Source: ATM1 sp003577165 (GTDB taxonomy: Bacteria > Armatimonadota > Fimbriimonadia > Fimbriimonadales > ATM1). Taken from it: DNA of 64,000 nucleotides. The notes beneath the pieces were generated by a model, which worked only from the letters and a program-made list of their open reading frames with translations, ran no database searches and was not told where the DNA came from. Every line of letters starts with the position of its first letter. Position 1 is the first letter of the stretch. Below, in pieces: positions 56,702-64,000 of the stretch. The stretch covers positions 130,464-194,463 of the forward strand of contig SZPM01000005.1 in assembly GCA_030263715.1 (NCBI GenBank), in the 5' to 3' direction. The position numbers and the translations under genes are program-made.

Positions 56702-57147
56702 TCGCTCTTCCCGCCCGACTTCTCAACGAGTCTCACACTCTCGATCCGGATGTCTTGGCCGACCGCCTTCACCATGTCATACAGCGCCAGCGCTGCGACG
56801 CTCGCCGCCGTCAACGCCTCCATCTCAACCCCGGTCTTCGACTCCGTCGTGCAACTCGTGCGAATCCGAACCCCCTCGTCCTCCTTCTGGAGTTCGACGG
56901 CGACGTGCGAGAGCGGAAGCGGGTGACATAGGGGGATCAGTTCGGAAGTCCGCTTCGCGGCTTGGATTCCGGCGACTTGGGCGACCGTCATCGCGTCCCC
57001 CTTTGGCAGAGAAGCGAGCGCGTCCAAATGCCTGGGGCTCAGCCTCACGAACGCCTCTGCTCTGGCGGTCCGAACCGTCGTGCTCTTTTCCGACACATCC
57101 ACCATCCTCGCGCGGCCTTCGTCGTCGAGATGCGAAAGATCGCTCAC
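56686..57147 (-). CDS. moaC: Cyclic pyranopterin monophosphate synthase MoaC
   Basis: MoaC makes cyclic pyranopterin monophosphate with MoaA in the first stage of molybdopterin synthesis. A 153-residue, full-length protein: ARMVDVSEKSTTVRTARAEA, TSELIPLCHPLPLSHVAVEL (catalytic LCHPL) and TGVEMEALTAASVAALALYDM, KSGGKS. ATG 57147. It is divergent from tatD, with 71 nt between starts. moaA is not in the window. Confidence 0.95.
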   Translation of the reverse strand: MSDLSHLDDEGRARMVDVSEKSTTVRTARAEAFVRLSPRHLDALASLPKGDAMTVAQVAGIQAAKRTSELIPLCHPLPLSHVAVELQKEDEGVRIRTSCTTESKTGVEMEALTAASVAALALYDMVKAVGQDIRIESVRLVEKSGGKSDWKAD

Positions 57148-57218
57148 GAAGGGACTGTACCACCCGGCGCGAGCGGCGTCCTGGGTGCGAAAATCGAGGT
57201 CCGGGCCGAAACCGCGCG

Positions 57219-57989
57219 ATGAACCTCGTCGACACCCACTGCCACCTCAACTTCCGAGACGCCTTTCCGGACGTAGCGGCCACGCTTCACCGAGCGAAGG
57301 AGAATCGCGTGGAGGCGGTCGTCGTCGTCGGTTGCGATACGGACACGTCCCGATACGCGGTCGAGTTGGCGGATGCCCACGATCCGGTCTACGCTGTCGT
57401 CGGATGGCACCCAAACTCCTCTGCGCAGTATTCGACGAGCGAGCGCGAGGCGATCCGCGCGCTCTGCGACAATCCCAAGGTGGTTGCCGTCGGAGAAATC
57501 GGTCTCGACTATTACCGGGACTACGCGACGAAGGAAGAGCAGAGAGAGTGCCTCAACGACTCTGCGGATCTCGCTCGCGAGAAAAACCTTCCTGTCGTGT
57601 TCCATTGTCGAGATGCTCACGACGACCTCCTGGACTGGTACGAGTCTCTTGATGACCCCCCCCGAGGCGTGCTTCACTGCTTCTCCGGCACGCAGGAGCA
57701 TGCCGTTCGCGCCAATTCCCTCGGCCTCTACTTTGGCGTGGATGGGCCGATCACCTACAAGAACGCGGACGCCCTGCGTTCGATCGTCGCAGGGCTCCCA
57801 CGTGATCGCGTGCTGATCGAGACCGACGCCCCGTACTTGTCGCCCCACCCTTTCCGCGGGAAGCCGAACGAACCGGGGATGGTGCGCTTCGTAAACGACG
57901 CGCTCGCGGCCGTTTGGGGAGTGTCTGCGGAGGAGGCGGCCGAGATCACGACGAAGAACGCGGCGGACTTCTTCGGCCTGCGACTGTGA
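57219..57989 (+). CDS. tatD: TatD-family metal-dependent hydrolase
   Basis: A 256-residue TatD DNase-like TIM-barrel hydrolase. Metal ligands: VDTHCHLN, the Glu in GEIGLDYYRDYATKEEQ, VFHCRDAHDD, LHCFSGT and the final Asp in IETDAPYLSPHPFRGKPNEP. ATG 57219 is used; the frame runs open far upstream through moaC/mogA on the other strand, which is meaningless. Family members act as 3'-5' exonucleases or deoxyribonucleases with roles in DNA repair. It is the last gene before tRNA-Lys. Confidence 0.93.
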   Translation: MNLVDTHCHLNFRDAFPDVAATLHRAKENRVEAVVVVGCDTDTSRYAVELADAHDPVYAVVGWHPNSSAQYSTSEREAIRALCDNPKVVAVGEIGLDYYRDYATKEEQRECLNDSADLAREKNLPVVFHCRDAHDDLLDWYESLDDPPRGVLHCFSGTQEHAVRANSLGLYFGVDGPITYKNADALRSIVAGLPRDRVLIETDAPYLSPHPFRGKPNEPGMVRFVNDALAAVWGVSAEEAAEITTKNAADFFGLRL

Positions 57990-58112
57990 AACCTCGCCCG
58001 CTTTCTCCGCGGATGTGGGCGGCTGCCGGAGTGCGCGGCGCTCCGCGAGGCGGCCCCTCGGGGGAGCCAGAATGGCGGCGCACGTTGGGGTAACATCACC
58101 GCCCGTTCGCGT

Positions 58113-58188
<76 letters not shown>

Positions 58189-58538
58189 GCAGTTTCAAGT
58201 ACAAAACGAGGAAACTCCCGAACCGATCCGCGACCTCACATCCACCACCGGCACGCAGAACGGCACGCAGATAGCACCATCCCATCCGAGTAGTGCCTCG
58301 GTCATCCGTGCGACAAGATCGTGGGAACAGGAGACGGTTGGAGTAGCACATAGAATGAGCGCTAGCCGCGAAGGCCGTCGTAAACGTTGCGTTATCCTCA
58401 GGCACCTCAAGCCGACATTCGACTCGAGCTCCCACTTCAATCAGTGAGACACCCGCGATGGACAAGCCGACGGCTCTTTAGCCAGCTCACCGCGGAGAGG
58501 TGTGATTTTGAATGAAGGGGCTTTGTCAGAGGCGCGGA
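58189..58538. other. Left end of an integrative element, no convincing gene
   Basis: 350 nt between tRNA-Lys and the stop of the integrase gene. Open frames here are either tRNA-derived or without ribosome sites. If the element used the tRNA 3' end as attB, the crossover would lie at the start of this stretch. A matching copy of the tRNA 3' end was looked for by eye downstream to the window end and was not found. Confidence 0.45.
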
Positions 58539-59660
58539 TTAGCGTCCCATAAGAAGTTGGTGCATGCGCTCGGCTGCTTCTTGAGTGAGCTGCGGCAGCA
58601 CGTGGCTATAGGTCTGGAGGGTCAACGTGATACTGCTGTGCCCGAGTATCTCCATGATCGTTCTCGGGTCGACGCCCTGGGCAAGCAACAGCGTTGCGCA
58701 CGAATGCCTCAAGTCATGGAACCGCAACCTTGGCAGCCCGGCGGCACGAACGACTCTGTCGAGGGACCTCCGGATATTGCGTTCGTCGCACGGCGTACCC
58801 AGTTTCGAACAGAAGACCAGGCCGCTGTCTTGCCACCTAGCACCAGCAGCCAGGCGATCCTGAAACTCCTGCGTGAGCCGGTGCTCCCGGAGAACCTCCA
58901 GTGCGAACTGGGGTACGGGGATGGTACGAACACTTCGGCGCGATTTTGGTTTCGAAAACGCCTTGCCAGCTCCGCGAACAGATCGGAGCTGCTTGTTGAC
59001 GCTGAGCTTTCCCTCATCGAAGTCAATGTCCGCCCAAGACAAGCCTAACGCCTCAGACAGTCGGAGTCCGCAACTCAAGGCGACAGCGAATAGGGCCTCA
59101 TAGCGATTCCCCTTCACAGCCCCTAGAAACGTGCGTGCTTGAGTCGGGCTCAGAAACGTAGGTTGCTTTGGCTCCCTCTTAGGCACCGTAGCGAGGGACG
59201 CGGCATTTCTCGATACGACTTCATGCTTTACGGCGTAGTTGAGTGCATTTCGAAGTACCCGGCGTACATGCTCTGCACTAATTCCTTTATCAGCGATCCC
59301 TCGGAGGAAGCTGGATACGGCTGCAGGTGTGAGCCGCGAGACTAGAGTGTCGCCCAATGCTGGCAGAAGGTGGTTTCGCACGATGGCCGAATAGGATTCG
59401 AAGGTTGCTGGCCGAGTGGTTGGCTTCACGTGGTCCTCGAGCCACCGGGTGAGGAACGTTCCAAGCCGGGTTCTGGAATCGACAGTGGGGAGCCCAACCT
59501 CCTTTCTTCGGTTGGCTTCCGTCAGGTGCCGCCTAGCCTCGGCCAGAGTGTCGAAGTCGCGCATCGATCGCCTTGCATTGCCAAGGCTGATCGCAACCCG
59601 CCACTTAGTCTTCCCGCGCCTAGTGATCTTATAGATTGATCCTTCGTTTCGAGTTCTCAT
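58539..59660 (-). CDS. int: Tyrosine recombinase/integrase
   Basis: Phage- or ICE-type site-specific integrase, 373 residues. N-terminal Arm-type DNA-binding segment (MRTRNEGSIYKITRRGKTKW), SAM-like core-binding domain (about residues 65-155) and catalytic domain with Arg200 (CGLRLSEALGL), Lys239 region (PKSRRSVRT), His315 and Arg318 (FHDLRHSCATLL), His341 (LGHSS) and nucleophile Tyr351 (LQTYSHV). All six catalytic positions are intact. It lies next to the tRNA-Lys 3' end and reads towards it, as in tRNA-targeted integrative elements. GC content and codon use look lower than in neighbours. Confidence 0.95.
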   Translation of the reverse strand: MRTRNEGSIYKITRRGKTKWRVAISLGNARRSMRDFDTLAEARRHLTEANRRKEVGLPTVDSRTRLGTFLTRWLEDHVKPTTRPATFESYSAIVRNHLLPALGDTLVSRLTPAAVSSFLRGIADKGISAEHVRRVLRNALNYAVKHEVVSRNAASLATVPKREPKQPTFLSPTQARTFLGAVKGNRYEALFAVALSCGLRLSEALGLSWADIDFDEGKLSVNKQLRSVRGAGKAFSKPKSRRSVRTIPVPQFALEVLREHRLTQEFQDRLAAGARWQDSGLVFCSKLGTPCDERNIRRSLDRVVRAAGLPRLRFHDLRHSCATLLLAQGVDPRTIMEILGHSSITLTLQTYSHVLPQLTQEAAERMHQLLMGR

Positions 59661-59707
59661 TGAGGTTCCACCTGTAATCTTGCTGCCTGCTCGAAGATTG
59701 CTCTGGG

Positions 59708-60901
59708 CTATTCAGCGATTCGTTTGGACTTTTCGCCGGTCATTTTCCGCTTCGGAGGGTGCGAGTCGAACACCGTCCTCCACGCACGGTTGACGTCTCG
59801 GATGAAGTTGCGTCGCGCGTTGTTATACCGACGATAGTAGTCCCGATAATAGTCTTCGACCTCATCGAGGCTTTCGTCGGACGGAATCTCGTCTAGCGAC
59901 CGCACCCCTTTCGGAAGGTAGCGCTTCCTGTCTGGGTGCTTCATCCAGTCACTTGACCCATGCTCCCAAGATCTGATGAGCATCCCCCAAGATAGGTCAG
60001 GATTCTCAACTGCAATTCGGGCGAGTTCCAACGCCTTGCGGGATAATGTCTTTTTCTTCAAACCGAGCTTTGCTCGAGACCGATCGTAGATCGTGCGCAC
60101 CAGGTCTGGAGGCAGGTTCGGGTCAAGCTCCAAGAGGATTCTGCGGACCGCTGGCTCCCCTGTCAGTGGCCATACTCGATATGGCCGGTGCATCACTCTT
60201 TGGTCTTCCCAAAGGACCGCGAAGAGAGCCATCGCTGGGTCAACTCGGAACTTCGCGGAGAGAGACTCGATTACCAGCACGAGGTCACGCAGCTCCTCGG
60301 TGGGCTGCTCGGGAAGCTCTAAGTACTCCATGCCGGGACCCAGGTGAAGATACAGCCTGTCCGTCGGTTTGCCCCCTCTATCTTCGTATGGGCGGCTTTC
60401 CTCAATCAGCTCCAGGAGGTACTCCCACGTACCGACGACCCCTCGGCGTGCGCTCGCTAGCTTGGCGAGTCTGTCGGAGTACTTCTCTCTGAAGGAGCAA
60501 ACCTCCAGATCCTCACTCATTCGGCCCACCAAGTAGGCTGTGAGAGTGAGTTGATACTGTTCTAGCCAGAGGTCGCGCGTACCGGTACCGACGAGAATCT
60601 CCGCTCTCCCATCGCCGGCCCGAGATGGGTCTGCTTGTCCGACTGCTCCAGGCTCCGCTTCGCGGCTTCCTTGTCCCATCTCCGGCATTGTGGGAGTCAT
60701 GCGGGGAACAAGACGTGAAACCACCTCCTCCAGTCTGTCGGCGTACAGTGCCCGAACGAGCTCAAGGGCCGCTGCCTCGAGGGCACCAGCGCTTGTAGTC
60801 GAGAGATCGTAGCATCCATCCAGGTGCCGATCCAGGCCGTCAAAGCCCAGCCGACCGAAGAACCGGTAGATCAGCCGCTTGGGCGAATCCTCTGTATTCA
60901 T
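59708..60901 (-). CDS. Uncharacterised protein of the integrative element
   Basis: A 397-residue protein. It is rich in charged helices, with Tyr-rich EDYYRDYYRRYNNARRNFIRD near the C-terminus, and no catalytic motif or membrane segment. TWEYLLELIEESRPYEDRGG and DPNLPPDLVRTIYDRSRAKL suggest a helical, possibly DNA- or protein-binding fold. ATG 60901. It is divergent from the excisionase-like gene and 47 nt before the integrase, so these two are probably co-transcribed. No assignment is made. Confidence 0.6.
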   Translation of the reverse strand: MNTEDSPKRLIYRFFGRLGFDGLDRHLDGCYDLSTTSAGALEAAALELVRALYADRLEEVVSRLVPRMTPTMPEMGQGSREAEPGAVGQADPSRAGDGRAEILVGTGTRDLWLEQYQLTLTAYLVGRMSEDLEVCSFREKYSDRLAKLASARRGVVGTWEYLLELIEESRPYEDRGGKPTDRLYLHLGPGMEYLELPEQPTEELRDLVLVIESLSAKFRVDPAMALFAVLWEDQRVMHRPYRVWPLTGEPAVRRILLELDPNLPPDLVRTIYDRSRAKLGLKKKTLSRKALELARIAVENPDLSWGMLIRSWEHGSSDWMKHPDRKRYLPKGVRSLDEIPSDESLDEVEDYYRDYYRRYNNARRNFIRDVNRAWRTVFDSHPPKRKMTGEKSKRIAE

Positions 60902-60920
60902 CTAGTTTATAACAAAAGTG

Positions 60921-60931
60921 ACAGTTTCTGT
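60921..60931. promoter_or_regulatory. Small inverted repeat in the divergent promoter
   Basis: ACAG-TTT-CTGT (60921-60931) sits in the AT-rich 61-nt gap between two divergent element genes, flanked by TTTATAACAA and TAAATATACC that could be -10 boxes. It may be an operator of the HTH protein. Short, so weak. Confidence 0.3.
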
Positions 60932-60962
60932 AAATATACCTTGATCTTGCACACTGAGATGC

Positions 60963-61190
60963 ATGGATACCCAACAGTTTCCAAAGAGACTCCTGACGAT
61001 CGTTGAGGCTGCGTTCCGCGCCGGGATCTCCAGGTCTTTCGCCTACAAGCTGGTGAACCGCGGCGAGTGGCCGGTCGTGAAGATCGGAGCCGCCACGCGC
61101 GTCCCCCTCGCCGAGCTGGATCAGTGGATCGAGGAGCAGGCCCGAGCGGCGAAGGAGGAGGCCGAGCGTAAGCGAGACCTCCATGGCTAG
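60963..61190 (+). CDS. Excisionase/AlpA-like helix-turn-helix protein
   Basis: A 75-residue protein with a MerR/excisionase-type winged HTH: RLLTIVEAAFRAGISRSFAY (helix pair) then LVNRGEWPVVKIGAATRVPLAELDQWI, the typical DNA-binding domain of excisionase-family proteins (pattern ...FAYKLVNRGEWPVVKIG). The C-terminus is a charged helix. Such proteins direct excision or regulate integrative elements. It lies divergent to the integrase side and overlaps the next gene by 8 nt. Confidence 0.84.
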   Translation: MDTQQFPKRLLTIVEAAFRAGISRSFAYKLVNRGEWPVVKIGAATRVPLAELDQWIEEQARAAKEEAERKRDLHG

Positions 61191-62004
61191 CCGATCCTCT
61201 GCTCAAGCTACCGGGCTTGATGACTGGCGAGAAGCGACGCGACGGATTATCCTGGCAGTGGTCAGAGGTGTACCTGAGGCCCACGTCGAAGCTGGCCTCG
61301 AAGTCACTGAGGAGTTGCGTGCTGAATACGCTGAAGGGCCCGTCCAGGACTGGAAATTCCTGTTTCGCTTTTGTCGCAAGCTCAGAGCTCTGCACCCAGA
61401 AATAGCCGAGCCAACGCAGGCCCAGTTCGAGAAGAGCGTAGAGGCTTTTCGGCGGATGGTTGTGAGGTTCTTCTCCGATACGGATGCCCTCGTTGCTGTC
61501 GACTGGGAGGACCCAGGCGCGGTGTGGGCGGAGTTCGTGCGACGGTGGCAAGACGTCAGAGTCCCCGAGGGGCAGGGCGCGTTCGAGTGGGCATGCAAAG
61601 CCGCAGACGAGGAGCCGGTACGACTCAAGCATACGCCTCGGCTGGAAGGGCACCGGACCCTGACGCCGCAGTTAACGCGCCTGGCCAGCATCGCATTCCA
61701 CCTTCAGCTCTACCAAGACACTATGCCGATTCTATTGCCCATCGCGAAAGTGGGTAAGGCATTCGGCAAGAAGGGTGAAAGGGCCAAGAACTTCGGAAGG
61801 AACTTGGTGCGGCTGCTGGAGGAGATGGGCTTGATTGAACTAGTAGACGGCAGCTACTCCCCTCAAAAGAGGAAAGCCAAGGAGTGGTGGTTTGCGCTCG
61901 GAAGCAATGACCTTTACTACGCGCCGCGAACCCCCTCTAAACGCCCGCCAGATACACTCAGTCTCTCAGTTATTCACGACTCTCACGGCAAGCAGGATTC
62001 TTAG
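61183..62004 (+). CDS. Putative replication-associated winged-helix protein
   Basis: A 273-residue protein. The middle region (LTPQLTRLASIAFHLQLYQD, then ILLPIAKVGKAFGKKGERAKNFGRNLVRLLEEMGLIELVDG, in which the helix repeats and turn resemble a winged-helix DNA-binding domain) is like C-terminal domains of primase or plasmid replication proteins. The N-terminal half is acidic and helical. No catalytic motif is recognised. ATG 61183 overlaps the excisionase-like gene, so it belongs to the same transcript. The name is tentative. Confidence 0.5.
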   Translation: MASRSSAQATGLDDWREATRRIILAVVRGVPEAHVEAGLEVTEELRAEYAEGPVQDWKFLFRFCRKLRALHPEIAEPTQAQFEKSVEAFRRMVVRFFSDTDALVAVDWEDPGAVWAEFVRRWQDVRVPEGQGAFEWACKAADEEPVRLKHTPRLEGHRTLTPQLTRLASIAFHLQLYQDTMPILLPIAKVGKAFGKKGERAKNFGRNLVRLLEEMGLIELVDGSYSPQKRKAKEWWFALGSNDLYYAPRTPSKRPPDTLSLSVIHDSHGKQDS

Positions 62005-62205
62005 ACAAACAAGTCAAAACAAGGATTCTCAAGTTTCGCAAGTCGTTGAAATCAACTTCATTAGCCATGGCACTGAGAGCCGCGATCAGGGTAACTCCGG
62101 CTGACTTCTTTGAGCGATCTCTCGAAGGTGCTGGCTGTACTCCGCAGTCCACTGCTGTATCTCTTCGCGATCACGCACTTTGGAAGGGGCGTATAACGTG
62201 AAGTT
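62005..62205. other. Intergenic stretch within the element
   Basis: 201 nt without a convincing gene. The first 40 nt are rich in A and include AACAAGTCAAAACAAGG. No terminator hairpin with a T-run is clear. It may hold the promoter of the next two genes. Confidence 0.4.
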
Positions 62206-62571
62206 ATGACTCTCAAGATGGTGCAGAATGATGGTTCCGAAGTGACGCTGACGATGCATCAAAATCCGCTACCTAACATGCTTCCTGGCTGGGTGTGCAA
62301 GCAGTACGTCCGGCGCGGATCCAAACTTTGCGGCCCGTACTGGTACAGGTTGTACAGGGAACAGGGAAGGCTACGAAAAACTTACGTGTGCAGAAGTGAA
62401 CTCGAGGATACGCTGGCCGCCTGCGCAAGATGGAGGGAGCAAAGGCGCTTTGTACAGCAGCACAAGTCCGAAGCGCGCGAGTCGGGAAAGAACATTTGCA
62501 GTAGCGTGGAGTTCATCCGTTCGGTGGAGGCGATGTTAGACCGAGCAAGGAGTGAGAACCATGGAGCTTGA
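62206..62571 (+). CDS. Small protein of DUF6788-like type
   Basis: A 121-residue protein. The motif CGPYWYRLYREQGRLRKTYV (GPYWY-x3-REx-GR-R-YV) is common to short mobile-element proteins of the DUF6788-like group, often DNA-binding or of unknown role, usually with CxxC cysteines before it; here VCKQYVRRGSKLCGPYW has two Cys. The C-terminal half is helical and charged. ATG 62206 has no strong ribosome site. It overlaps the next gene by 20 nt. Confidence 0.55.
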   Translation: MTLKMVQNDGSEVTLTMHQNPLPNMLPGWVCKQYVRRGSKLCGPYWYRLYREQGRLRKTYVCRSELEDTLAACARWREQRRFVQQHKSEARESGKNICSSVEFIRSVEAMLDRARSENHGA

Positions 62572-63232
62572 GAGTCTATTGATCGCTTCAAATGGGCGGA
62601 GCGGCACGATCGCAAATGGAAGCAACGGATCTGCCGAGGACATCCACTTTCCCCTCACGGCTGCTCAGGAAGTCGCACCATCTATGGGACTCTTCAGCGA
62701 GGACGCTGATACAAAGGAGATGGTTGACCTGCCCGATGACATTGATGAATTGGCGAGGCTTGAACTGGCCATCGGAACTCGAGCAGCAGGGGTCGTGGTC
62801 TGCGGGCTAGACGAGACCGATCTTGAGCTGGCGAGGTTTCGGGCACTACTCGATCGGCTGCAGAGAGACTGGAACCCGCGGCCCGGAATCGAATCCGCCC
62901 TCATATGCATGTTGGTTCAGATCATCACCGCTTGGGAAAGATGGCTTGAGCGGCACCTGACCCAGCAGTCACTGGAGATCCACGCCGTGACTGCTGCCGA
63001 AAGAAAGGCGGAAGAGCGCTACTATGGCAGATACTGGCCGGAACGGCTGGACGAGGCCGCAAGCCTTGAACTTTCGGCAAACATGGCCGACCGCTTCAAC
63101 AAGATGTTCATGCGAACGCTTCGCGCCTTGCGGGACCTGCGGCGCCTCTCGCCACAGGTTGTGGTCCAGTCCGCCGGTCAGGTGAATGTCGCCCAGCAAC
63201 AAGTGGCGATCAACGAGATGGGCGAGGGTTGA
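62552..63232 (+). CDS. Uncharacterised helical protein of the element
   Basis: A 226-residue protein with no recognised domain. The N-terminus is polar and low complexity (SNGRSGTIANGSNGSAEDIH). The central and C-terminal parts are predicted helices (LELARFRALLDRLQRDWNPR, FNKMFMRTLRALRDLRRLS) and it ends in QVNVAQQQVAINEMGEG, a tail pattern often seen in phage or element-encoded proteins of terminase-small-subunit size. ATG 62552. It overlaps the upstream gene and is last in the transcript. Confidence 0.55.
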   Translation: MRTMELESLLIASNGRSGTIANGSNGSAEDIHFPLTAAQEVAPSMGLFSEDADTKEMVDLPDDIDELARLELAIGTRAAGVVVCGLDETDLELARFRALLDRLQRDWNPRPGIESALICMLVQIITAWERWLERHLTQQSLEIHAVTAAERKAEERYYGRYWPERLDEAASLELSANMADRFNKMFMRTLRALRDLRRLSPQVVVQSAGQVNVAQQQVAINEMGEG

Positions 63233-63755
63233 TGATCCGCCTCCTTCGGAGACAAGTGTGGATGCTGAGGGAATCGTGCTTCAAATCCGGTCGAAGGGCC
63301 GATTCCCTAGCCCGATTGTCTCATTGCGTCCAAACGTGGTTGCCAGCACTAGGCTTTGCGGCGGCACGGGTGCTGCGTCTGAACATGTAGCGACAAATCT
63401 AGACAGGTCCAGACAAATCCGGACATGTCTAGACAAGTCTGGACATTTCCCGACAAATCCGGACATCGCCTGGTTTGCTTTGACAGCTGCCGAACAGATT
63501 CGAGTGGGGGGTCAATCCCGTAGAGGTTGGACGCAATGATGCGGAAGGTGTTGACCGGAACGAGGTCGTCGGTCAGGCGAGCGCGAATGGGGTCGGGCAC
63601 CAGGAGAGCGTTGAGGATCGAGAAGGCTTCCTACAAGTCCACGCGCTTGAGGCTCCGCATATGTAAGCCGACTTTCGAGCCGAGGATGGTCGCCGTGCCA
63701 CGCGTGCGAAGTTGCGCCTCGACGGGTCCGTACGCTCCCTGACTCACCGCCCTTC
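63233..63755. other. Non-coding region containing an iteron-like array
   Basis: 523 nt without a supported gene. The main feature is the 10-bp-period repeat array at 63381-63470. Open frames crossing the array encode low-complexity repeats of the DNA and have no ribosome sites. After 63540 the sequence looks like decayed coding DNA joined to the RHS-like fragment. Confidence 0.5.
63381..63470. repeat. Tandem 10-bp repeats, consensus rGACAaaTCy
   Basis: Nine successive 10-nt units keep exact register: units such as CGACAAATCT, AGACAGGTCC, AGACAAATCC, GGACATGTCT, AGACAAGTCT, GGACATTTCC, CGACAAATCC and GGACATCGCC (63391-63470), preceded by a degenerate GAACATGTAG. The GACA and TC positions are nearly invariant. 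Each unit is one helical turn long, so all GACA motifs face the same side of the DNA. The central units form palindromes such as GACATGTC. This resembles iterons that bind a replication initiator or regulator. Confidence 0.8.
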
Positions 63756-64000
63756 TTAGTCACACTTGCGCCAAGTGCCCTTGCCTTGACACTGGAGACT
63801 CCACGAGTGCCCCAGAGGCCACCGGAGCAAGTCTGGGAAAATAGCAGTCGGATGGCATCTGCACTGCGTCCCTGTGCTCCCAGAACTCGTATGCATCTCA
63901 TCATACGGCCAGTAACTGAACGTGTCCGTGATGTGCTGGTTCTGATCCAGCAGCGCAATCGTCGAACCCAAGGGGTCAGGAACGTAGTCCCGAACCGTCC
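63756..64000 (-). pseudogene. RHS-repeat protein fragment
   Basis: The minus-strand frame enters from the right edge and reads TVRDYVPDPLGSTIALLDQN, then QHITDTFSYWPYDEMHTSSG and STGT, the pattern of RHS/YD-repeat cores (DxLGSTxALxD..., TYSYxPxGE...). After about residue 45 it departs from the family and reaches a stop at 63756-63758 without the usual core end; a following stretch in another frame is not clearly RHS. It is either a frameshifted or truncated end of an RHS gene whose main part lies beyond the window. Confidence 0.55.

Noticed and set aside
56316..57218. Upstream half of a long frame leading into tatD
   Set aside because: It is antisense to mogA and moaC; the TatD fold begins at ATG 57219.
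63186..63600. Two frames across the 10-bp repeat array on both strands
   Set aside because: They encode only the repeat (for example DKSGHFPTNPDI), have no ribosome site, and no domain.

Overview
The window reads as a chromosomal segment of a GC-rich, diderm, menaquinone-using bacterium. Outer-membrane beta-barrels, lipoprotein signals, a Tat-exported copper enzyme, a PEP-CTERM protein and the futalosine-pathway gene mqnA support this. The mix of a PEP-CTERM protein, a GHL10-type glycosidase and apparently leaderless genes would fit Armatimonadota, but this placement is an inference without a marker-gene tree.

Layout. 1-1283: tail of a gene and an NrfD-type quinol membrane anchor. 1284-9423: a complete, compact type V CRISPR-Cas locus, all on the + strand: cas12 effector (867 aa from the preferred start), a structured intergenic RNA with a split anti-repeat (candidate tracrRNA) served by a TATAAT box overlapping the cas12 stop codon, cas1, cas2, cas4, a leader, and an array of 39 apparently identical 37-nt repeats with 38 spacers. 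Effector size and architecture resemble the Cas12l (Cas-pi) group best. 9424-17549: a zinc-ribbon membrane protein, a multicopper oxidase, a PEP-CTERM protein, tRNA-Pro, a GHL10 glycosidase, an aldehyde dehydrogenase, an AraC regulator, initiator tRNA and a CMD-family protein.

17594-38447 is a nitrate-respiration island: mobA, two Crp/Fnr regulators, an NnrS-like protein, a NarG-like molybdoenzyme, one polypeptide fusing a NarH-like iron-sulfur protein, a cytochrome c and a NarI-like cytochrome b, then Rieske and cytochrome b, two NarK transporters and a porin. A palindrome ATGAC-N4-GTCAT recurs in its divergent promoters and again before the multicopper oxidase, suggesting one regulon. Inside the island sit a PLP decarboxylase and a minus-strand operon of two thioredoxin-fold proteins, an exported protein and a 12-cysteine secreted peptide. 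mogA and moaC at 56-57 kb would supply molybdenum cofactor.

37224-57989 is mainly housekeeping: tyrS, a PII protein, TPR and PQQ-propeller secreted proteins, dprA, nagA, an amino-acid permease with a STAS protein, mqnA, recN, the conserved rpmH-rnpA-yidD-yidC-khpB cluster, plsC, an anchored trypsin-like protease, mogA, moaC and tatD. 58113-63470 looks like an integrative element at a tRNA-Lys gene: tyrosine integrase, an uncharacterised protein, an excisionase-like HTH protein, a winged-helix protein, two small genes and a 10-bp-period repeat array. An RHS-like remnant ends the window. Several genes (GHL10, PII, tyrS, crp-2, the PLP decarboxylase) have a TANNNT box 5-12 nt before the start codon and no Shine-Dalgarno, as expected for leaderless or near-leaderless mRNAs.
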